From Streptomyces sp. NBC_01304 (GTDB lineage: Bacteria > Actinomycetota > Actinomycetes > Streptomycetales > Streptomycetaceae), in NCBI RefSeq assembly GCF_035975855.1, contig NZ_CP109055.1, positions 7,130,001 through 7,194,000 of the forward strand: DNA of 64,000 bases. The letters run 5' to 3'. A program made the position numbers and the translations under genes. The notes beneath the pieces were generated by a model. It did not search any database. It worked only from the letters and a program-made list of their open reading frames with translations, and was not told the DNA's origin. Below, one piece after another: positions 53,360 to 62,051 of this stretch (the stretch's first letter is position 1; the number at the start of each line of letters is the position of its first letter).

Positions 53360-54136
53360 ATGGAAGCAGTGATCGCCGTAGTGGCGCTGCTCTTTGTGCT
53401 GTTCGTGGCGCTGGGGGTGTTCGTCACGGTCAAGGTCGTGACGGCGGCCAAGCGCGGCGTGGACCGTACCGTGGCGCAGGCCCGGCGCACCGTGGAGGAC
53501 ACGCAGCTGCGGGCCAGGACCTTTGCCCAGCCGGGGCCCGCGGGCGAGCTCGCGCAGCTGCGGCTGAAGCTGCGCACGTCGATGCGGGCCACCCAGGACG
53601 CACTGGGCGCTGGCATCGCGGAGGATGCCTCGCTGCAGGAATCCATGCGGCTCTTCGAGCGGCTCAGCGCGCACGGTCACGAGCTCGACGACGCGCTGCG
53701 GCTCCTGGAGCGCGAGCCCGACAAGGGCAGGCTCGGCGAGCGGCTGCCCGAGCTCCGGGAACGTACGCAACAGATCACTGACGCGGCGGACTCGCTGCGC
53801 TGGGCGGCCCGGGACCGGGCCCGGAAGTTCGCGGACGACGACCTGGCGGACCTGGGGCGGCAGATCGACGTCGAATCGGGGGCGCTGCGGCACTGGGACG
53901 CCGTTCCGGAGGCCGGAACCCACGGCTCGGGGACGGGCGCGGCATCCGGGAGCGCCGGCCCGGCGCCGAAGACCTGGCCGGAGCCGACCCTGGTGGACGG
54001 CCCCGCGGCACCTGCCGAGCAGACCTGGCCCGAGCAGGCCAGGGCGAGTGACGACGACGGTCCGCAGGCGATCGCGCCGAGCCGTCCGGTGACGTACCCC
54101 TGGCAGAAGCAGGCGCGTCCCGAAGGCACCACCTGA
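53360..54136 (+). CDS. Membrane-anchored coiled-coil protein of unknown function
   Basis: The 258-residue protein has one N-terminal membrane helix (about 2-25, AVIAVVALLFVLFVALGVFV), a long Arg/Glu/Ala-rich helical region (30-180; AQARRTVEDTQLRARTFA and LRLLEREPDKGRLGERLPEL) that should form coiled coils, and a Pro/Ala/Gly-rich tail. AGGAGG lies seven bases before the ATG. I do not know a function. A cytoplasmic coiled coil on a membrane anchor would suit a scaffolding or cell-envelope role. Confidence 0.7.
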   Translation: MEAVIAVVALLFVLFVALGVFVTVKVVTAAKRGVDRTVAQARRTVEDTQLRARTFAQPGPAGELAQLRLKLRTSMRATQDALGAGIAEDASLQESMRLFERLSAHGHELDDALRLLEREPDKGRLGERLPELRERTQQITDAADSLRWAARDRARKFADDDLADLGRQIDVESGALRHWDAVPEAGTHGSGTGAASGSAGPAPKTWPEPTLVDGPAAPAEQTWPEQARASDDDGPQAIAPSRPVTYPWQKQARPEGTT

Positions 54137-54222
54137 CCGAGTCCCGGGCGGCGCTCCGGCCGGCGCCTCGGTCGGAGTTCCGGCCGGACGGGGCCGGGCT
54201 GCCGCCCGTGTGCCGGGGCAGG

Positions 54223-54228
54223 TAATCT
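54223..54228 (+). promoter_or_regulatory. Candidate -10 for leaderless degV mRNA
   Basis: TAATCT ends seven bases before the ATG of the DegV-family gene and there is no Shine-Dalgarno sequence. Confidence 0.5.
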
Positions 54229-54235
54229 CCAGCTC

Positions 54236-55081
54236 ATGTCCCGCCATGTCGCGATCGTCACTGATTCAACGGCCTACCTGCCGCAGCGGGCGATGGAGCG
54301 GCACGGCATCACCGCGGTTCCGCTGACCGTGGTCCTCGGCGATCAGGCGCTCGAAGAGGGCACCGAGATCTCGGCCCGCTCGCTGGCCCTCGCGCTGCAG
54401 AAGCGGCGTCCGGTGACGACTTCCCGTCCCAGCCCCGAACAGTTCGCCGCCGCCTATCGCGCGGCCGCCGACGCGGGGGCCACCGCGATCGTCTCACTGC
54501 ATCTGTCGGCGGAATTCTCCGGTACGTACGACGCCGCGGTGCTTGCCGCGAAGGAAGCTCCGGTGCCGGTGCGGGTGGTGGACACCGGCATGGTCGCGAT
54601 GGCGCTGGGCTTCTGCGCACTGTCGGCCGCGGAGGCCGCGGAGGCGGGGGGCACGGTCGACGAGGCGGTCGCCGCCGCGGAGAAGCGGGCCGCCTCGACT
54701 GCCGCGTACTTCTACGTCGACACCCTGGACTATCTGCGCCGCGGCGGGCGGATCGGCGCCGCGCAGGCGCTGCTCGGCTCGGCCCTCGCGGTGAAGCCGC
54801 TGCTAGAGCTGGACGGTGGGCGGATCGAGCTGCTTGAGAAGGTACGTACGGCGTCCAAGGCGATCGCCCGGCTCGAGGAGATCGTGGCGGCGCGGGCCGG
54901 GACGAGCCGGGTCGACATCGCGGTGCACCACCTGGCGGCGCCGGAGCGGGCGGCCGCGCTTGCGGAGCGGTTGCGGGAGCGGGTGCCCGGCCTTGGGGAG
55001 CTGCATGTGAGCGAGGTGGGGGCGGTGATCGGGGCGCATACGGGGCCCGGGTTGTTGGGGGCTGTGGTTTCGCCTCGGTGA
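54236..55081 (+). CDS. DegV family fatty-acid-binding protein
   Basis: The 281-residue product has the DegV/FakB fold: VTDSTAYLPQRAMERHGI, PVTTSRPSPEQFAAAYRAA (the Thr/Ser loop that holds the fatty-acid carboxylate) and YFYVDTLDYLRRGGRIGAAQA. FakB proteins present bound fatty acids to FakA for phosphorylation; no fakA is nearby. The start is at ATG 54236, likely leaderless. A (TGACG)14 tract lies 70 bases after its stop. Confidence 0.92.
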   Translation: MSRHVAIVTDSTAYLPQRAMERHGITAVPLTVVLGDQALEEGTEISARSLALALQKRRPVTTSRPSPEQFAAAYRAAADAGATAIVSLHLSAEFSGTYDAAVLAAKEAPVPVRVVDTGMVAMALGFCALSAAEAAEAGGTVDEAVAAAEKRAASTAAYFYVDTLDYLRRGGRIGAAQALLGSALAVKPLLELDGGRIELLEKVRTASKAIARLEEIVAARAGTSRVDIAVHHLAAPERAAALAERLRERVPGLGELHVSEVGAVIGAHTGPGLLGAVVSPR

Positions 55082-55150
55082 GGGGTGTGGTTTCGGGGTG
55101 GCGGGGGCTGCGACGGGGACTGCGATCGTCGGTCTGGTTCCGGATCCGTG

Positions 55151-55220
55151 TGACGTGACGTGACGTGACGTGACGTGACGTGACGTGACGTGACGTGACG
55201 TGACGTGACGTGACGTGACG
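55151..55220 (+). repeat. (TGACG)14 pentanucleotide microsatellite
   Basis: Fourteen perfect copies of TGACG run without interruption between degV and comEA. Each junction makes an ACGT core. Such a tract can change copy number by slippage. It lies 117 bases before the comEA ATG and could affect promoter spacing; no protein product on either strand is credible. Confidence 0.95.
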
Positions 55221-55258
55221 TGTGAGTGGGGCCTTTGTGGCTCGTGTGGGTGACCGAG

Positions 55259-55267
55259 TTATCCACA
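55259..55267 (+). promoter_or_regulatory. Consensus DnaA box (TTATCCACA)
   Basis: TTATCCACA is the classical DnaA-box consensus (Streptomyces usually prefers TTGTCCACA). Only this copy was noticed. It lies between the microsatellite and comEA. Confidence 0.45.
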
Positions 55268-55277
55268 ACTGCTGGGT

Positions 55278-55290
55278 ATTCCCCGGGAAT
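55278..55290. promoter_or_regulatory. 13-bp palindrome upstream of comEA
   Basis: ATTCCCCGGGAAT is a palindrome with a central C, 33 bases before the candidate -10 of comEA. It could be an operator. Confidence 0.3.
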
Positions 55291-55323
55291 TGAGCAAGAT
55301 CAGCAAGCTTGGGGCGAGTTGCC

Positions 55324-55329
55324 TAGCGT
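55324..55329 (+). promoter_or_regulatory. comEA: Candidate -10 for leaderless comEA mRNA
   Basis: TAGCGT ends seven bases before the ATG at 55337, with no Shine-Dalgarno sequence. Confidence 0.4.
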
Positions 55330-55336
55330 CGCGGGC

Positions 55337-56449
55337 ATGACTCCTCGATCTTCTGTCGCCAGCAGTGGCCCCGGACGTGGACCGGCCTCCGACGGCCGGG
55401 TCCGGCGCCGTCCCCTCCAGGTGCGTGGGCGCGCCCGACGCCGGCATGCCTCGGCCGAGCGTCTGCGGCTGCGGGCGGAGGCGATGTTCGACCAAGCCGC
55501 GCGGGGATCGGGTGGGGCGTCGGGCGGGGTATCGGCCCGGGCTGCGCCTGAGTCGCTGCCTGCTGAGTCGCCTGGTGCTGCTGTCGATGGCCCCGAGGTG
55601 ACTGCGGGTGCGGGTGCAGGTGTGGCTGCTGCTGAGGCTGAGGCGACCGCGGGCTTGAGCTCGTACGCCCCCTCGGCTGCCGGTGAGGAGAGGGCGCCGG
55701 TGCGTCGGGCCCAGGTGGCCCGCCTGTGGCCGGCTGTGCGGGAACGGCTGCCGTTGTGGCTGCAGTTGAGGTGCGGGCTGGAGCGCGGCAGCCTGGTCGC
55801 GCTGGCCGCGGTCCTGGTGCTCGCGGCCGGGTTCGCGGTGCAGCACTTCTGGTCGGGGCGGCCGCAGGCGGTGCGGGCGCCGGAGGTGGTGCGCGGCAGT
55901 GGTGCGGGCGCAGGCGCGGGAGACATGGCGGCGGCCGGAGCGGGCTCGGAGGCCGGGGATGCCCCGTCTTCGGTGGCGGCCGGGCCGGGAGTCGGGGGTG
56001 GTCCCGGTGACCGGATCGTCGTGGACATCGGCGGCAAGGTGCGCAGGCCCGGCATTCACCGACTGCCGCCGGGCTCACGGGTCGAGGACGCGCTGCGGGC
56101 GGCGGGCGGGGTGCGGTCGGGCACGGATCTCAGGGGGATCAACCGGGCTCGGGTGCTGGTGGACGGCGAGCAGGTGGTCGTCGGGGCTGCCCCCGGCGCC
56201 GCTCCTCCTGTCGCCGGCTCCGGCTCTGGGTCCGGAGCCGGTGCGGGACCGGCGGGCGGCGTGGTCGGCCTCAACTCCGCCACCGCCGAGCAGTTGGACA
56301 CGTTGCCGGGGGTCGGGCCGGTTCTGGCCCAGCACATCATCGACTACCGCACCGAGCACGGAGGCTTCCGTTCCGTCGAGGAACTGCGCCAGGTGAACGG
56401 CATCGGCGACCGCCGCTTCGCGGATCTGCGGAACGCGGTACGGCCATGA
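55337..56449 (+). CDS. comEA: ComEA-like DNA-binding competence protein
   Basis: The 370-residue protein has an Arg- and Ala-rich cytoplasmic tail of about 150 residues, one membrane helix (about 151-170), an SLBB domain (VVDIGGKVRRPGIHRLPPG) and a C-terminal pair of helix-hairpin-helix motifs (LNSATAEQLDTLPGVGPVLA, VNGIGDRRFADLRNAV) that bind DNA. ComEA delivers DNA to ComEC in transformable bacteria; in Streptomyces transformation is not natural, so the role is open. The long tail is unusual compared with B. subtilis ComEA. It is coupled to comEC by an ATGA overlap. Confidence 0.9.
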   Translation: MTPRSSVASSGPGRGPASDGRVRRRPLQVRGRARRRHASAERLRLRAEAMFDQAARGSGGASGGVSARAAPESLPAESPGAAVDGPEVTAGAGAGVAAAEAEATAGLSSYAPSAAGEERAPVRRAQVARLWPAVRERLPLWLQLRCGLERGSLVALAAVLVLAAGFAVQHFWSGRPQAVRAPEVVRGSGAGAGAGDMAAAGAGSEAGDAPSSVAAGPGVGGGPGDRIVVDIGGKVRRPGIHRLPPGSRVEDALRAAGGVRSGTDLRGINRARVLVDGEQVVVGAAPGAAPPVAGSGSGSGAGAGPAGGVVGLNSATAEQLDTLPGVGPVLAQHIIDYRTEHGGFRSVEELRQVNGIGDRRFADLRNAVRP

Positions 56450-59400
56450 GGCGCCCGGCAGTTCACGAGGCGGCCGAGCACCGGCTCGGCGCCTCGCACC
56501 CCCGGCAGGAAGGACCGGCCGACCTCCGCCTGGTGCCTCCCGCGCTGGCGGCCTGGGGCACGGCCGCCGTGGCGCTGGGGGGGTCCGCGCGGTGGACCAC
56601 TGTGGTGGTGGCGGCCTGTGTGGCGCTTGCGATGGGGCTGTTGGTCGTGGAAGTGGTGCGAGGAAGGCGGGGGGCGGCTTCTGAGGGGGATGTGGGTGAG
56701 GGGCGTGCGGGCGGGCCCGGGGTGGACCGGGCCGGTGGTTCGATGGGGGGATCGCATGCCGGACCGGTTCGGGGCTTCGGAGCCGCGGCGGGCGGTGGGT
56801 GGGGCCGGCTCTCCGTGGCCGCAGCCGTGGCTCTGCTGTGTGCCGGAGCGGCGGCCGCGTCCGCCGGGCTGCACGCGGCGGACCTGCACCGTGGGCCGCT
56901 GCCCGACCTCGCCCGTCAATACGCGTACGCCACCGTCGAGTTGGAGGTCACGGAGGATCCCCGGCTGTCCCGCCCGCGCGTACAGGGCGATCGCTTGCCC
57001 CGGCCGGGCGTCGTGCTCAAGGCAGACGTCACGCGGGTCGTCACACGCGACGGCGCAGCGACCACGGCTCGGACTCCCGTCCTGCTCCTGGCCCGTGAGC
57101 CCACTCCCGGTGAGCCCGGAGAACGCGAGGCCGACACCCGTGGGAGGCCAAGCGGTGCGGGAGCCGCCGACCCCGCGGGCAGCCACGCTCCCGCGGCCCG
57201 CGACAGCAGTACAGGCCCCACCTCCTGGCTCGGCCTGCTCCCCTCCACCCGGCTCCGGCTGAGTGTGCGGCTCGCTCCGCCGTTGCCCGGCAGTGACCGG
57301 ATCGCGGCCGTCCTGCGCGTGCCGGAAGGTGAACCGCCGCACATCATCGGGCAGCCCACTGCCCTCCAACGCACCGCGGGCAGGCTGCGCGCCGGGCTGC
57401 GCGAGGCCACCGACGGGCTGGCGCCGGACGCCCGTGCGCTGTTGCCGGGGCTCGTGGTCGGGGATACCTCGCGCGTTCCGATCGAGCTGCAGGACGCGTT
57501 CCGGGCCACTGATCTCACCCACCTCCTGGCCGTCTCAGGAAGCAACCTCACCATCGTCCTCGCGCTGCTGATCGGCCCGCCCGGCACCGCGATGCGTGCC
57601 GAGCGACGGGGCCTCGCGCCACGGCTCGGCATCTCGCTGAGAGCCACCGCCCTGCTCGGCGGGGCGCTCACCCTCGGCTTCGTCATCGTCTGCAGACCCG
57701 ACCCGAGCGTGCTGCGCGCCGCCGCCTGCGGGCTGATCGTGCTGCTCGCCATCGGCACGGGGCGGCGCCGGTCACTGATCCCGGCCCTGGCCACCGCGGT
57801 CCTGGTCCTGGTGCTGTACGACCCCTGGCTGGCCCGCAGTTACGGCTTCCTGCTCTCCGTCCTCGCCACCGGCGCCCTGCTCACCCTCGCCCCGCGCTGG
57901 AGCCAGGCCCTGCAGCGCCGCGGGGTGCCGCCCAGGCTCGCCGAGGCGCTCGCCGCGGCCGCCGCTGCCCAGGCCGTCTGCGCTCCCGTCGTCGCTGTGC
58001 TGGCCGCCCGGGTCAGTCTGGTGGCGGTGCCCTGCAACCTGCTCGCCGAGTTCGCGGTGGCGCCGGCCACGGTGCTCGGCTTCGCGGCCCTGGCCGTGAC
58101 ACCGCTGGCGCTGCCGGCCGGTAAGGCGCTGGCCTGGTGCGCCGGTTGGCCCACGGGGTGGATCGCCGACATCGCCCGCACCGGCGCCGCTCTGCCGGGG
58201 GCCGGGGTGGACTGGCCGGGAAGTTGGCGGGGCGCGTTCCTGCTGGCGGTCGTCACCGTGGTCGTCGTCCTGCTCGGCCGCAGACTCCTCAGGCACCGTC
58301 TGGCTACCCTGGCCTGCGCCCTGCTCCTGCTCCTCGTAGTGCTCCGCCCGGTCCCGCTGACCCGCATGATGACCGGCTGGCCGCCGCCCGGCTGGCGCTT
58401 CGCGATGTGTGACGTCGGGCAGGGCGATGCCACCGTCCTCTCGACCGGCGCGGGCACCGCGGTGGTCATCGACGCGGGCCCGGACCCGGTTCTCGTCGAC
58501 CGCTGCCTGCGCTCGCTCGGTGTCACGCGCATCCCACTCTTGCTGCTCACTCACTTCCACGCGGATCACGTCGCGGGGCTGCCCGGTGTCCTGCGCGGCC
58601 GCGCGGTCGGCGCGATTCAGGCGACGGGGCTCCAAGAACCGTGGGACCAGGCCGAGTTCGTACGCGTCCAGGCCGCCGCTCACCGTGTCCCGATGGTCCA
58701 GGCGGCAGCGGGGGAGCGGCGCCGGGCCGGGCCGGTGCGCTGGCAGGTCCTCTGGCCCCCCACGGCCGCCATGCCCGCCCCCGCTCCCGAGGGCCCCAAC
58801 GACGCCAGCGTCACCCTTCTGGTGCGCACCGCGGGAGTGACCCTGCTGCTCACCGGAGACCTCGAACCACCCGCTCAGGAGGCGCTGTTGCGCACCGCCC
58901 CGGCCCTGCCGCCCATCGACGTCCTCAAGGTCGCCCACCACGGCTCCGCCTACCAGGACCCCGCTTTCCTGGACCGAGTCCGACCACGGCTCGCGCTGAT
59001 CTCCTGTGGGACGGGCAATCCGTACGGACACCCCTCACCCCGCACGATCGAGGCGCTGCGGTCCTCGGGTGCGGCCGTCCTGCGTACGGACACGGACGGC
59101 GCGATCGCGGTGACCGGAGCGGGCTCCGCCCTGCGCGCGGTGCCCACCGGGGGAGCGCACCGGCAACCGCCCCACCGCGCCGCGGCACGCCAAGGCCAAG
59201 ACCAAGCCCCAGGTGGTGAGTTCATGCGCGCCTCCCCAGCCACGCAAGGAGTGACCGTGCTGGCGCGTCGGCCCCACCCGAGGCGACGCCCGAAGCCGTC
59301 CCCGCTGTCCCCACCGTGCCCGCCATCCCTGCCATGCCCACCGTCCCCACCGGACCCCGGCCACCGCCTGGTCGCCGACGCCGCATCCGGGCCAGACTGG

Positions 59401-60537
59401 TCCCATGGATCACAACTGGACCGAGGCCTACCTGCGCCGGATCGGTGCGGAGCGGCCTGCCGTACCGACTGCCGGGGCCCTGCGCGACCTGCATCTGCGG
59501 CACTTGCGCACGGTCCCCTTCGAGAATCTCTCCATCCACCTCGGCGAGGACATCGAGCTCACCGAGCAGGCCCTGGTCGCCAAGGTCGTGGACGCCCGCC
59601 GAGGAGGCTTCTGCTACGAACTGAACGGGGCCTTCGCCCAGTTGCTGCGCTCCCTCGGCTTCCAGGTGACGCTGCTCCAGGCCCGCGTGTACGGCTCCGA
59701 GGGGCGTCTCGGCATTCCGTACGACCACATGGCGCTGCGGGTGGACACCTCGGAGGGGCCCTGGCTCGCCGACATCGGGTTCGGCTCGCACAGTCACCTC
59801 CCGCTGGCCCTCGACGAGCGGGGCGAGCAGGAGGATCCCGGCGGTACGTTCCGGATCGCCGACGCCCCCGCGGGGGATCTCGACGTCCTCAAGGACGGCA
59901 AGCCGGAGTTCCTCCTGGACCGGCGCCCGCGCGAACTCGAGGAGTTCAAGAGCGGCGCCTGGTACCACCGCACCTCGCCCGACTCGCACTTCACCCGGTC
60001 GCTGGTCTGCTCCCTGCTCACCGAGCACGGCCGGGTGACGCTCAGCGGCCGCACCCTGACGACCACCGTCGACGGCGAGCGGAAGACCGAGGAACTCAGC
60101 ACCGACGCCGAAGTCTTCACGGCCTACCGGGAACACTTCGGGATCGCCCTCGACCGGCTCCCCGAGCAGCCCAAGCGCTGACCTGCGGCAGCTCCCTACG
60201 GCTCCTCGCGCCAGCCCTCGTACTCCGCGGCGAACTCGTCGAGCGCCGCGGGGTCGAGCCGCCCGTCGGCGTCCGCGAGGACGACCAGCCACTGGGCGTC
60301 CTCGGCGTCGTCCTCGCCGGCCAGGGCGTCCCGAAGGATCTGCGGCTCCTCGCCGACGCCGAAGCGCTCGGCGAGCTCCCGCGCCACCTCCTCCGCGGCA
60401 TCGCGGTCCGGCAGCACCAGCACATGTCGTACGTCACTCACGTGCACATTCTCGCCCACGCGCCGGACCGGCCCGCACGCAGCCCGCCCCGGTATCCCGG
60501 CCCGCACCGGACTGTCAGTCCCCCGTGGGATCCTTGA
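56446..60537 (+). CDS. comEC: ComEC/Rec2 DNA-uptake channel protein with an unterminated C-terminal frame
   Basis: The recognisable protein is a ComEC: several N-terminal helices, the Competence domain (LTHLLAVSGSNLTIV and many helices), and a metallo-beta-lactamase domain with HFHADH (703-708) and KVAHHGSAYQD. Family similarity ends near residue 890-905 (about 59130-59160). The reading frame, however, has no stop until 60537 and runs through the whole NAT gene in another frame, giving 1363 codons. The extra part is Arg/Pro/His-rich and looks like a shadow frame. A lost stop, a frameshift near 59150-59250 or a sequence error is likely. The start overlaps the comEA stop (ATGA). Confidence 0.6.
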   Translation: MRRPAVHEAAEHRLGASHPRQEGPADLRLVPPALAAWGTAAVALGGSARWTTVVVAACVALAMGLLVVEVVRGRRGAASEGDVGEGRAGGPGVDRAGGSMGGSHAGPVRGFGAAAGGGWGRLSVAAAVALLCAGAAAASAGLHAADLHRGPLPDLARQYAYATVELEVTEDPRLSRPRVQGDRLPRPGVVLKADVTRVVTRDGAATTARTPVLLLAREPTPGEPGEREADTRGRPSGAGAADPAGSHAPAARDSSTGPTSWLGLLPSTRLRLSVRLAPPLPGSDRIAAVLRVPEGEPPHIIGQPTALQRTAGRLRAGLREATDGLAPDARALLPGLVVGDTSRVPIELQDAFRATDLTHLLAVSGSNLTIVLALLIGPPGTAMRAERRGLAPRLGISLRATALLGGALTLGFVIVCRPDPSVLRAAACGLIVLLAIGTGRRRSLIPALATAVLVLVLYDPWLARSYGFLLSVLATGALLTLAPRWSQALQRRGVPPRLAEALAAAAAAQAVCAPVVAVLAARVSLVAVPCNLLAEFAVAPATVLGFAALAVTPLALPAGKALAWCAGWPTGWIADIARTGAALPGAGVDWPGSWRGAFLLAVVTVVVVLLGRRLLRHRLATLACALLLLLVVLRPVPLTRMMTGWPPPGWRFAMCDVGQGDATVLSTGAGTAVVIDAGPDPVLVDRCLRSLGVTRIPLLLLTHFHADHVAGLPGVLRGRAVGAIQATGLQEPWDQAEFVRVQAAAHRVPMVQAAAGERRRAGPVRWQVLWPPTAAMPAPAPEGPNDASVTLLVRTAGVTLLLTGDLEPPAQEALLRTAPALPPIDVLKVAHHGSAYQDPAFLDRVRPRLALISCGTGNPYGHPSPRTIEALRSSGAAVLRTDTDGAIAVTGAGSALRAVPTGGAHRQPPHRAAARQGQDQAPGGEFMRASPATQGVTVLARRPHPRRRPKPSPLSPPCPPSLPCPPSPPDPGHRLVADAASGPDWSHGSQLDRGLPAPDRCGAACRTDCRGPARPASAALAHGPLRESLHPPRRGHRAHRAGPGRQGRGRPPRRLLLRTERGLRPVAALPRLPGDAAPGPRVRLRGASRHSVRPHGAAGGHLGGALARRHRVRLAQSPPAGPRRAGRAGGSRRYVPDRRRPRGGSRRPQGRQAGVPPGPAPARTRGVQERRLVPPHLARLALHPVAGLLPAHRARPGDAQRPHPDDHRRRRAEDRGTQHRRRSLHGLPGTLRDRPRPAPRAAQALTCGSSLRLLAPALVLRGELVERRGVEPPVGVREDDQPLGVLGVVLAGQGVPKDLRLLADAEALGELPRHLLRGIAVRQHQHMSYVTHVHILAHAPDRPARSPPRYPGPHRTVSPPWDP
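59405..60181 (+). CDS. Arylamine N-acetyltransferase
   Basis: The 258-residue protein has the NAT catalytic triad C70 (RGGFCYELNGAF), H108 (YDHMALRV) and D123 (WLADIGFGSHSHLP). NATs move acetyl from acetyl-CoA to aryl amines; in actinobacteria related enzymes also occur in antibiotic and sterol metabolism. It lies entirely inside the open comEC frame but in a different frame and has normal coding character, so it is the true gene of this stretch. CAGACT six bases before the ATG is a weak -10 for a leaderless transcript. Confidence 0.92.
   Translation: MDHNWTEAYLRRIGAERPAVPTAGALRDLHLRHLRTVPFENLSIHLGEDIELTEQALVAKVVDARRGGFCYELNGAFAQLLRSLGFQVTLLQARVYGSEGRLGIPYDHMALRVDTSEGPWLADIGFGSHSHLPLALDERGEQEDPGGTFRIADAPAGDLDVLKDGKPEFLLDRRPRELEEFKSGAWYHRTSPDSHFTRSLVCSLLTEHGRVTLSGRTLTTTVDGERKTEELSTDAEVFTAYREHFGIALDRLPEQPKR
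60196..60441 (-). CDS. Small acidic conserved hypothetical protein (81 aa)
   Basis: VSDVRHVLVLPDRDAAEEVARELAERF has a beta-alpha pattern, followed by VGEEPQILRDALAGEDDAED and AQWLVVLADADGRLDPAALDE. The composition is acidic and folded-looking, unlike a shadow frame. GTG codons at 60441 and 60447 are possible starts; GAGAAT six bases before the first is a -10-like hexamer. The function is unknown. It lies convergent to NAT and divergent from holA. Confidence 0.6.
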   Translation of the reverse strand: MSDVRHVLVLPDRDAAEEVARELAERFGVGEEPQILRDALAGEDDAEDAQWLVVLADADGRLDPAALDEFAAEYEGWREEP

Positions 60538-60542
60538 CGGCA

Positions 60543-61532
60543 ATGGCCAGGAACCCCGCAAACGACAATCCGCTCGCCCCCGTCACCATCGCGGTGGGCC
60601 AGGAGGATCTGCTGCTCGACCGTGCCGTGCAGCAGGTCGTGGCCGCTGCCCGAGCGGCCGACGCCGACACGGACGTGCGTGACCTCACCCCCGACCAACT
60701 GCAGCCCGGCACCCTCGACGAGCTGACCAGCCCCTCGCTCTTCGCCGAGCGCAAGGTCGTCGTGGTGCGGAACGCGCAGGATCTGTCCGCCGACACGATC
60801 AAGGACGTCAAGACCTACCTCGGCACCCCCGCCGAGGAGATCACCCTCGTCCTGCTGCACGCCGGCGGCGCCAAGGGCAAGGGTCTGCTCGACGCGGCGC
60901 GCAAGGCGGGCGCCCGCGAGGTGGCCTGCCCGAAGATGACCAAGCCGGCCGACCGGCTCGCGTTCGTCCGGAGCGAGTTCCGGGCGCTGGGCAGGTCCGC
61001 GACGCCCGAGGCCTGCCAGGCCCTGGTCGACTCCATCGGCAGCGATCTGCGCGAGCTGGCGAGCGCCGTGTCCCAGCTGGTCGCGGACGTCGAGGGCACG
61101 ATCGACGAGGCGATCGTGGGCCGGTACTACACGGGCCGCGCCGAGGCCTCCAGCTTCACCGTCGCCGACCGGGCGGTGGAGGGCAGGGCCGCCGAGGCGC
61201 TGGAGGCGCTGCGCTGGTCCCTGTCCACCGGCGTCGCCCCCGTGATGATCACCAGCGCGCTGGCCCAGGGCGTCCGCGCCATCGGCAAGCTCTCCTCGGC
61301 CCGCGGCGGCCGCCCCGCCGACCTCGCCCGGGAGCTGGGCATGCCGCCCTGGAAGATCGACCGGGTCCGCCAGCAGATGCGCGGCTGGACGCCGGACGGC
61401 GTCGCGGCCGCCCTCAAGGCCGTCGCCGAGGCGGACGCGGGCGTGAAGGGCGGCGGGGACGACCCGGAGTACGCCCTGGAGAAGGCGGTCGTCACGGTGG
61501 CCCGGGCGGCCCGCTCCCGGGGCGCCCGCTGA
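60543..61532 (+). CDS. holA: DNA polymerase III subunit delta
   Basis: HolA is the clamp-loader delta subunit that opens the beta clamp. The 329-residue product has the family pattern PVTIAVGQEDLLLDRAVQQV, SPSLFAERKVVVVRNAQ, DLRELASAVSQLVADV and GMPPWKIDRVRQQMRGWTPD. The ATG at 60543 (MARNPANDNPL) is preferred to the GTG at 60525, which would add six residues. It adjoins rpsT convergently, the usual Streptomyces arrangement. Confidence 0.93.
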   Translation: MARNPANDNPLAPVTIAVGQEDLLLDRAVQQVVAAARAADADTDVRDLTPDQLQPGTLDELTSPSLFAERKVVVVRNAQDLSADTIKDVKTYLGTPAEEITLVLLHAGGAKGKGLLDAARKAGAREVACPKMTKPADRLAFVRSEFRALGRSATPEACQALVDSIGSDLRELASAVSQLVADVEGTIDEAIVGRYYTGRAEASSFTVADRAVEGRAAEALEALRWSLSTGVAPVMITSALAQGVRAIGKLSSARGGRPADLARELGMPPWKIDRVRQQMRGWTPDGVAAALKAVAEADAGVKGGGDDPEYALEKAVVTVARAARSRGAR

Positions 61533-61573
61533 GCCCCGAGCCCAGCACCTGCTTGCCCTTGTACGGGCAGCAC

Positions 61574-61619
61574 AAAGGCCCCGCCCGAAGTCCTGGGGAG
61601 GACATCGGCCGGGGCCTTT
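61574..61619. terminator. Bidirectional terminator between holA and rpsT
   Basis: AAAGGCCCCG (61574-61583) pairs with CGGGGCCTTT (61610-61619), enclosing an inner stem GTCCT/AGGAC with loop GGGG. It lies between the convergent genes. Confidence 0.8.
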
Positions 61620-61784
61620 GCTTGAAGCTTTGGTGCGCCGCACCCGCGTGGCGAACGCAGGCCGTGTGCGGCACGGGGGTGCCGGTCAGGAGCGGAAGAG
61701 AGGGCCCGCTTGATCCGTCCCGGCGATCACATCAGGTGAGCTCGGCGGAGTCGGTGAGACTCAGCAGAGCTCGAGTTCAGGAGC

Positions 61785-62051
61785 TCAGCCCTTGAGGGAG
61801 GCAACCTTGGTCGCAAGCGCCGACTTCTTGTTGGCGGCCTGGTTCTTGTGGATGACACCCTTGGAGACAGCCTTGTCGAGCTGACGGTTGGCGGCGCGAA
61901 GGGCCGTGGTGGCCTTCTCGACGTCACCCGCGGCGGCAGCCTCACGGGCCTTGCGGACAGCGGTCTTGAGCGACGACTTGACGGCCTTGTTGCGCAGGCG
62001 CGCCTTCTCGTTGGTCTTGTTCCGCTTGATCTGGGACTTGATGTTCGCCAC
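61785..62051 (-). CDS. rpsT: 30S ribosomal protein S20
   Basis: The 88-residue basic protein matches bS20: [20 protein letters not shown], then [10 protein letters not shown] and a C-terminal [14 protein letters not shown] segment, all helical. It starts at GTG 62051 with GAAAAGG about eight bases upstream. It is divergent from lepA, the common arrangement. bS20 binds 16S rRNA early in small-subunit assembly. Confidence 0.97.
   Translation of the reverse strand: MANIKSQIKRNKTNEKARLRNKAVKSSLKTAVRKAREAAAAGDVEKATTALRAANRQLDKAVSKGVIHKNQAANKKSALATKVASLKG

Noticed and set aside
54730..55266. Minus frame encoding repeated RHVTS from the microsatellite
   Set aside because: It is only the translation of the (TGACG)14 tract, with no start site or conserved domain.
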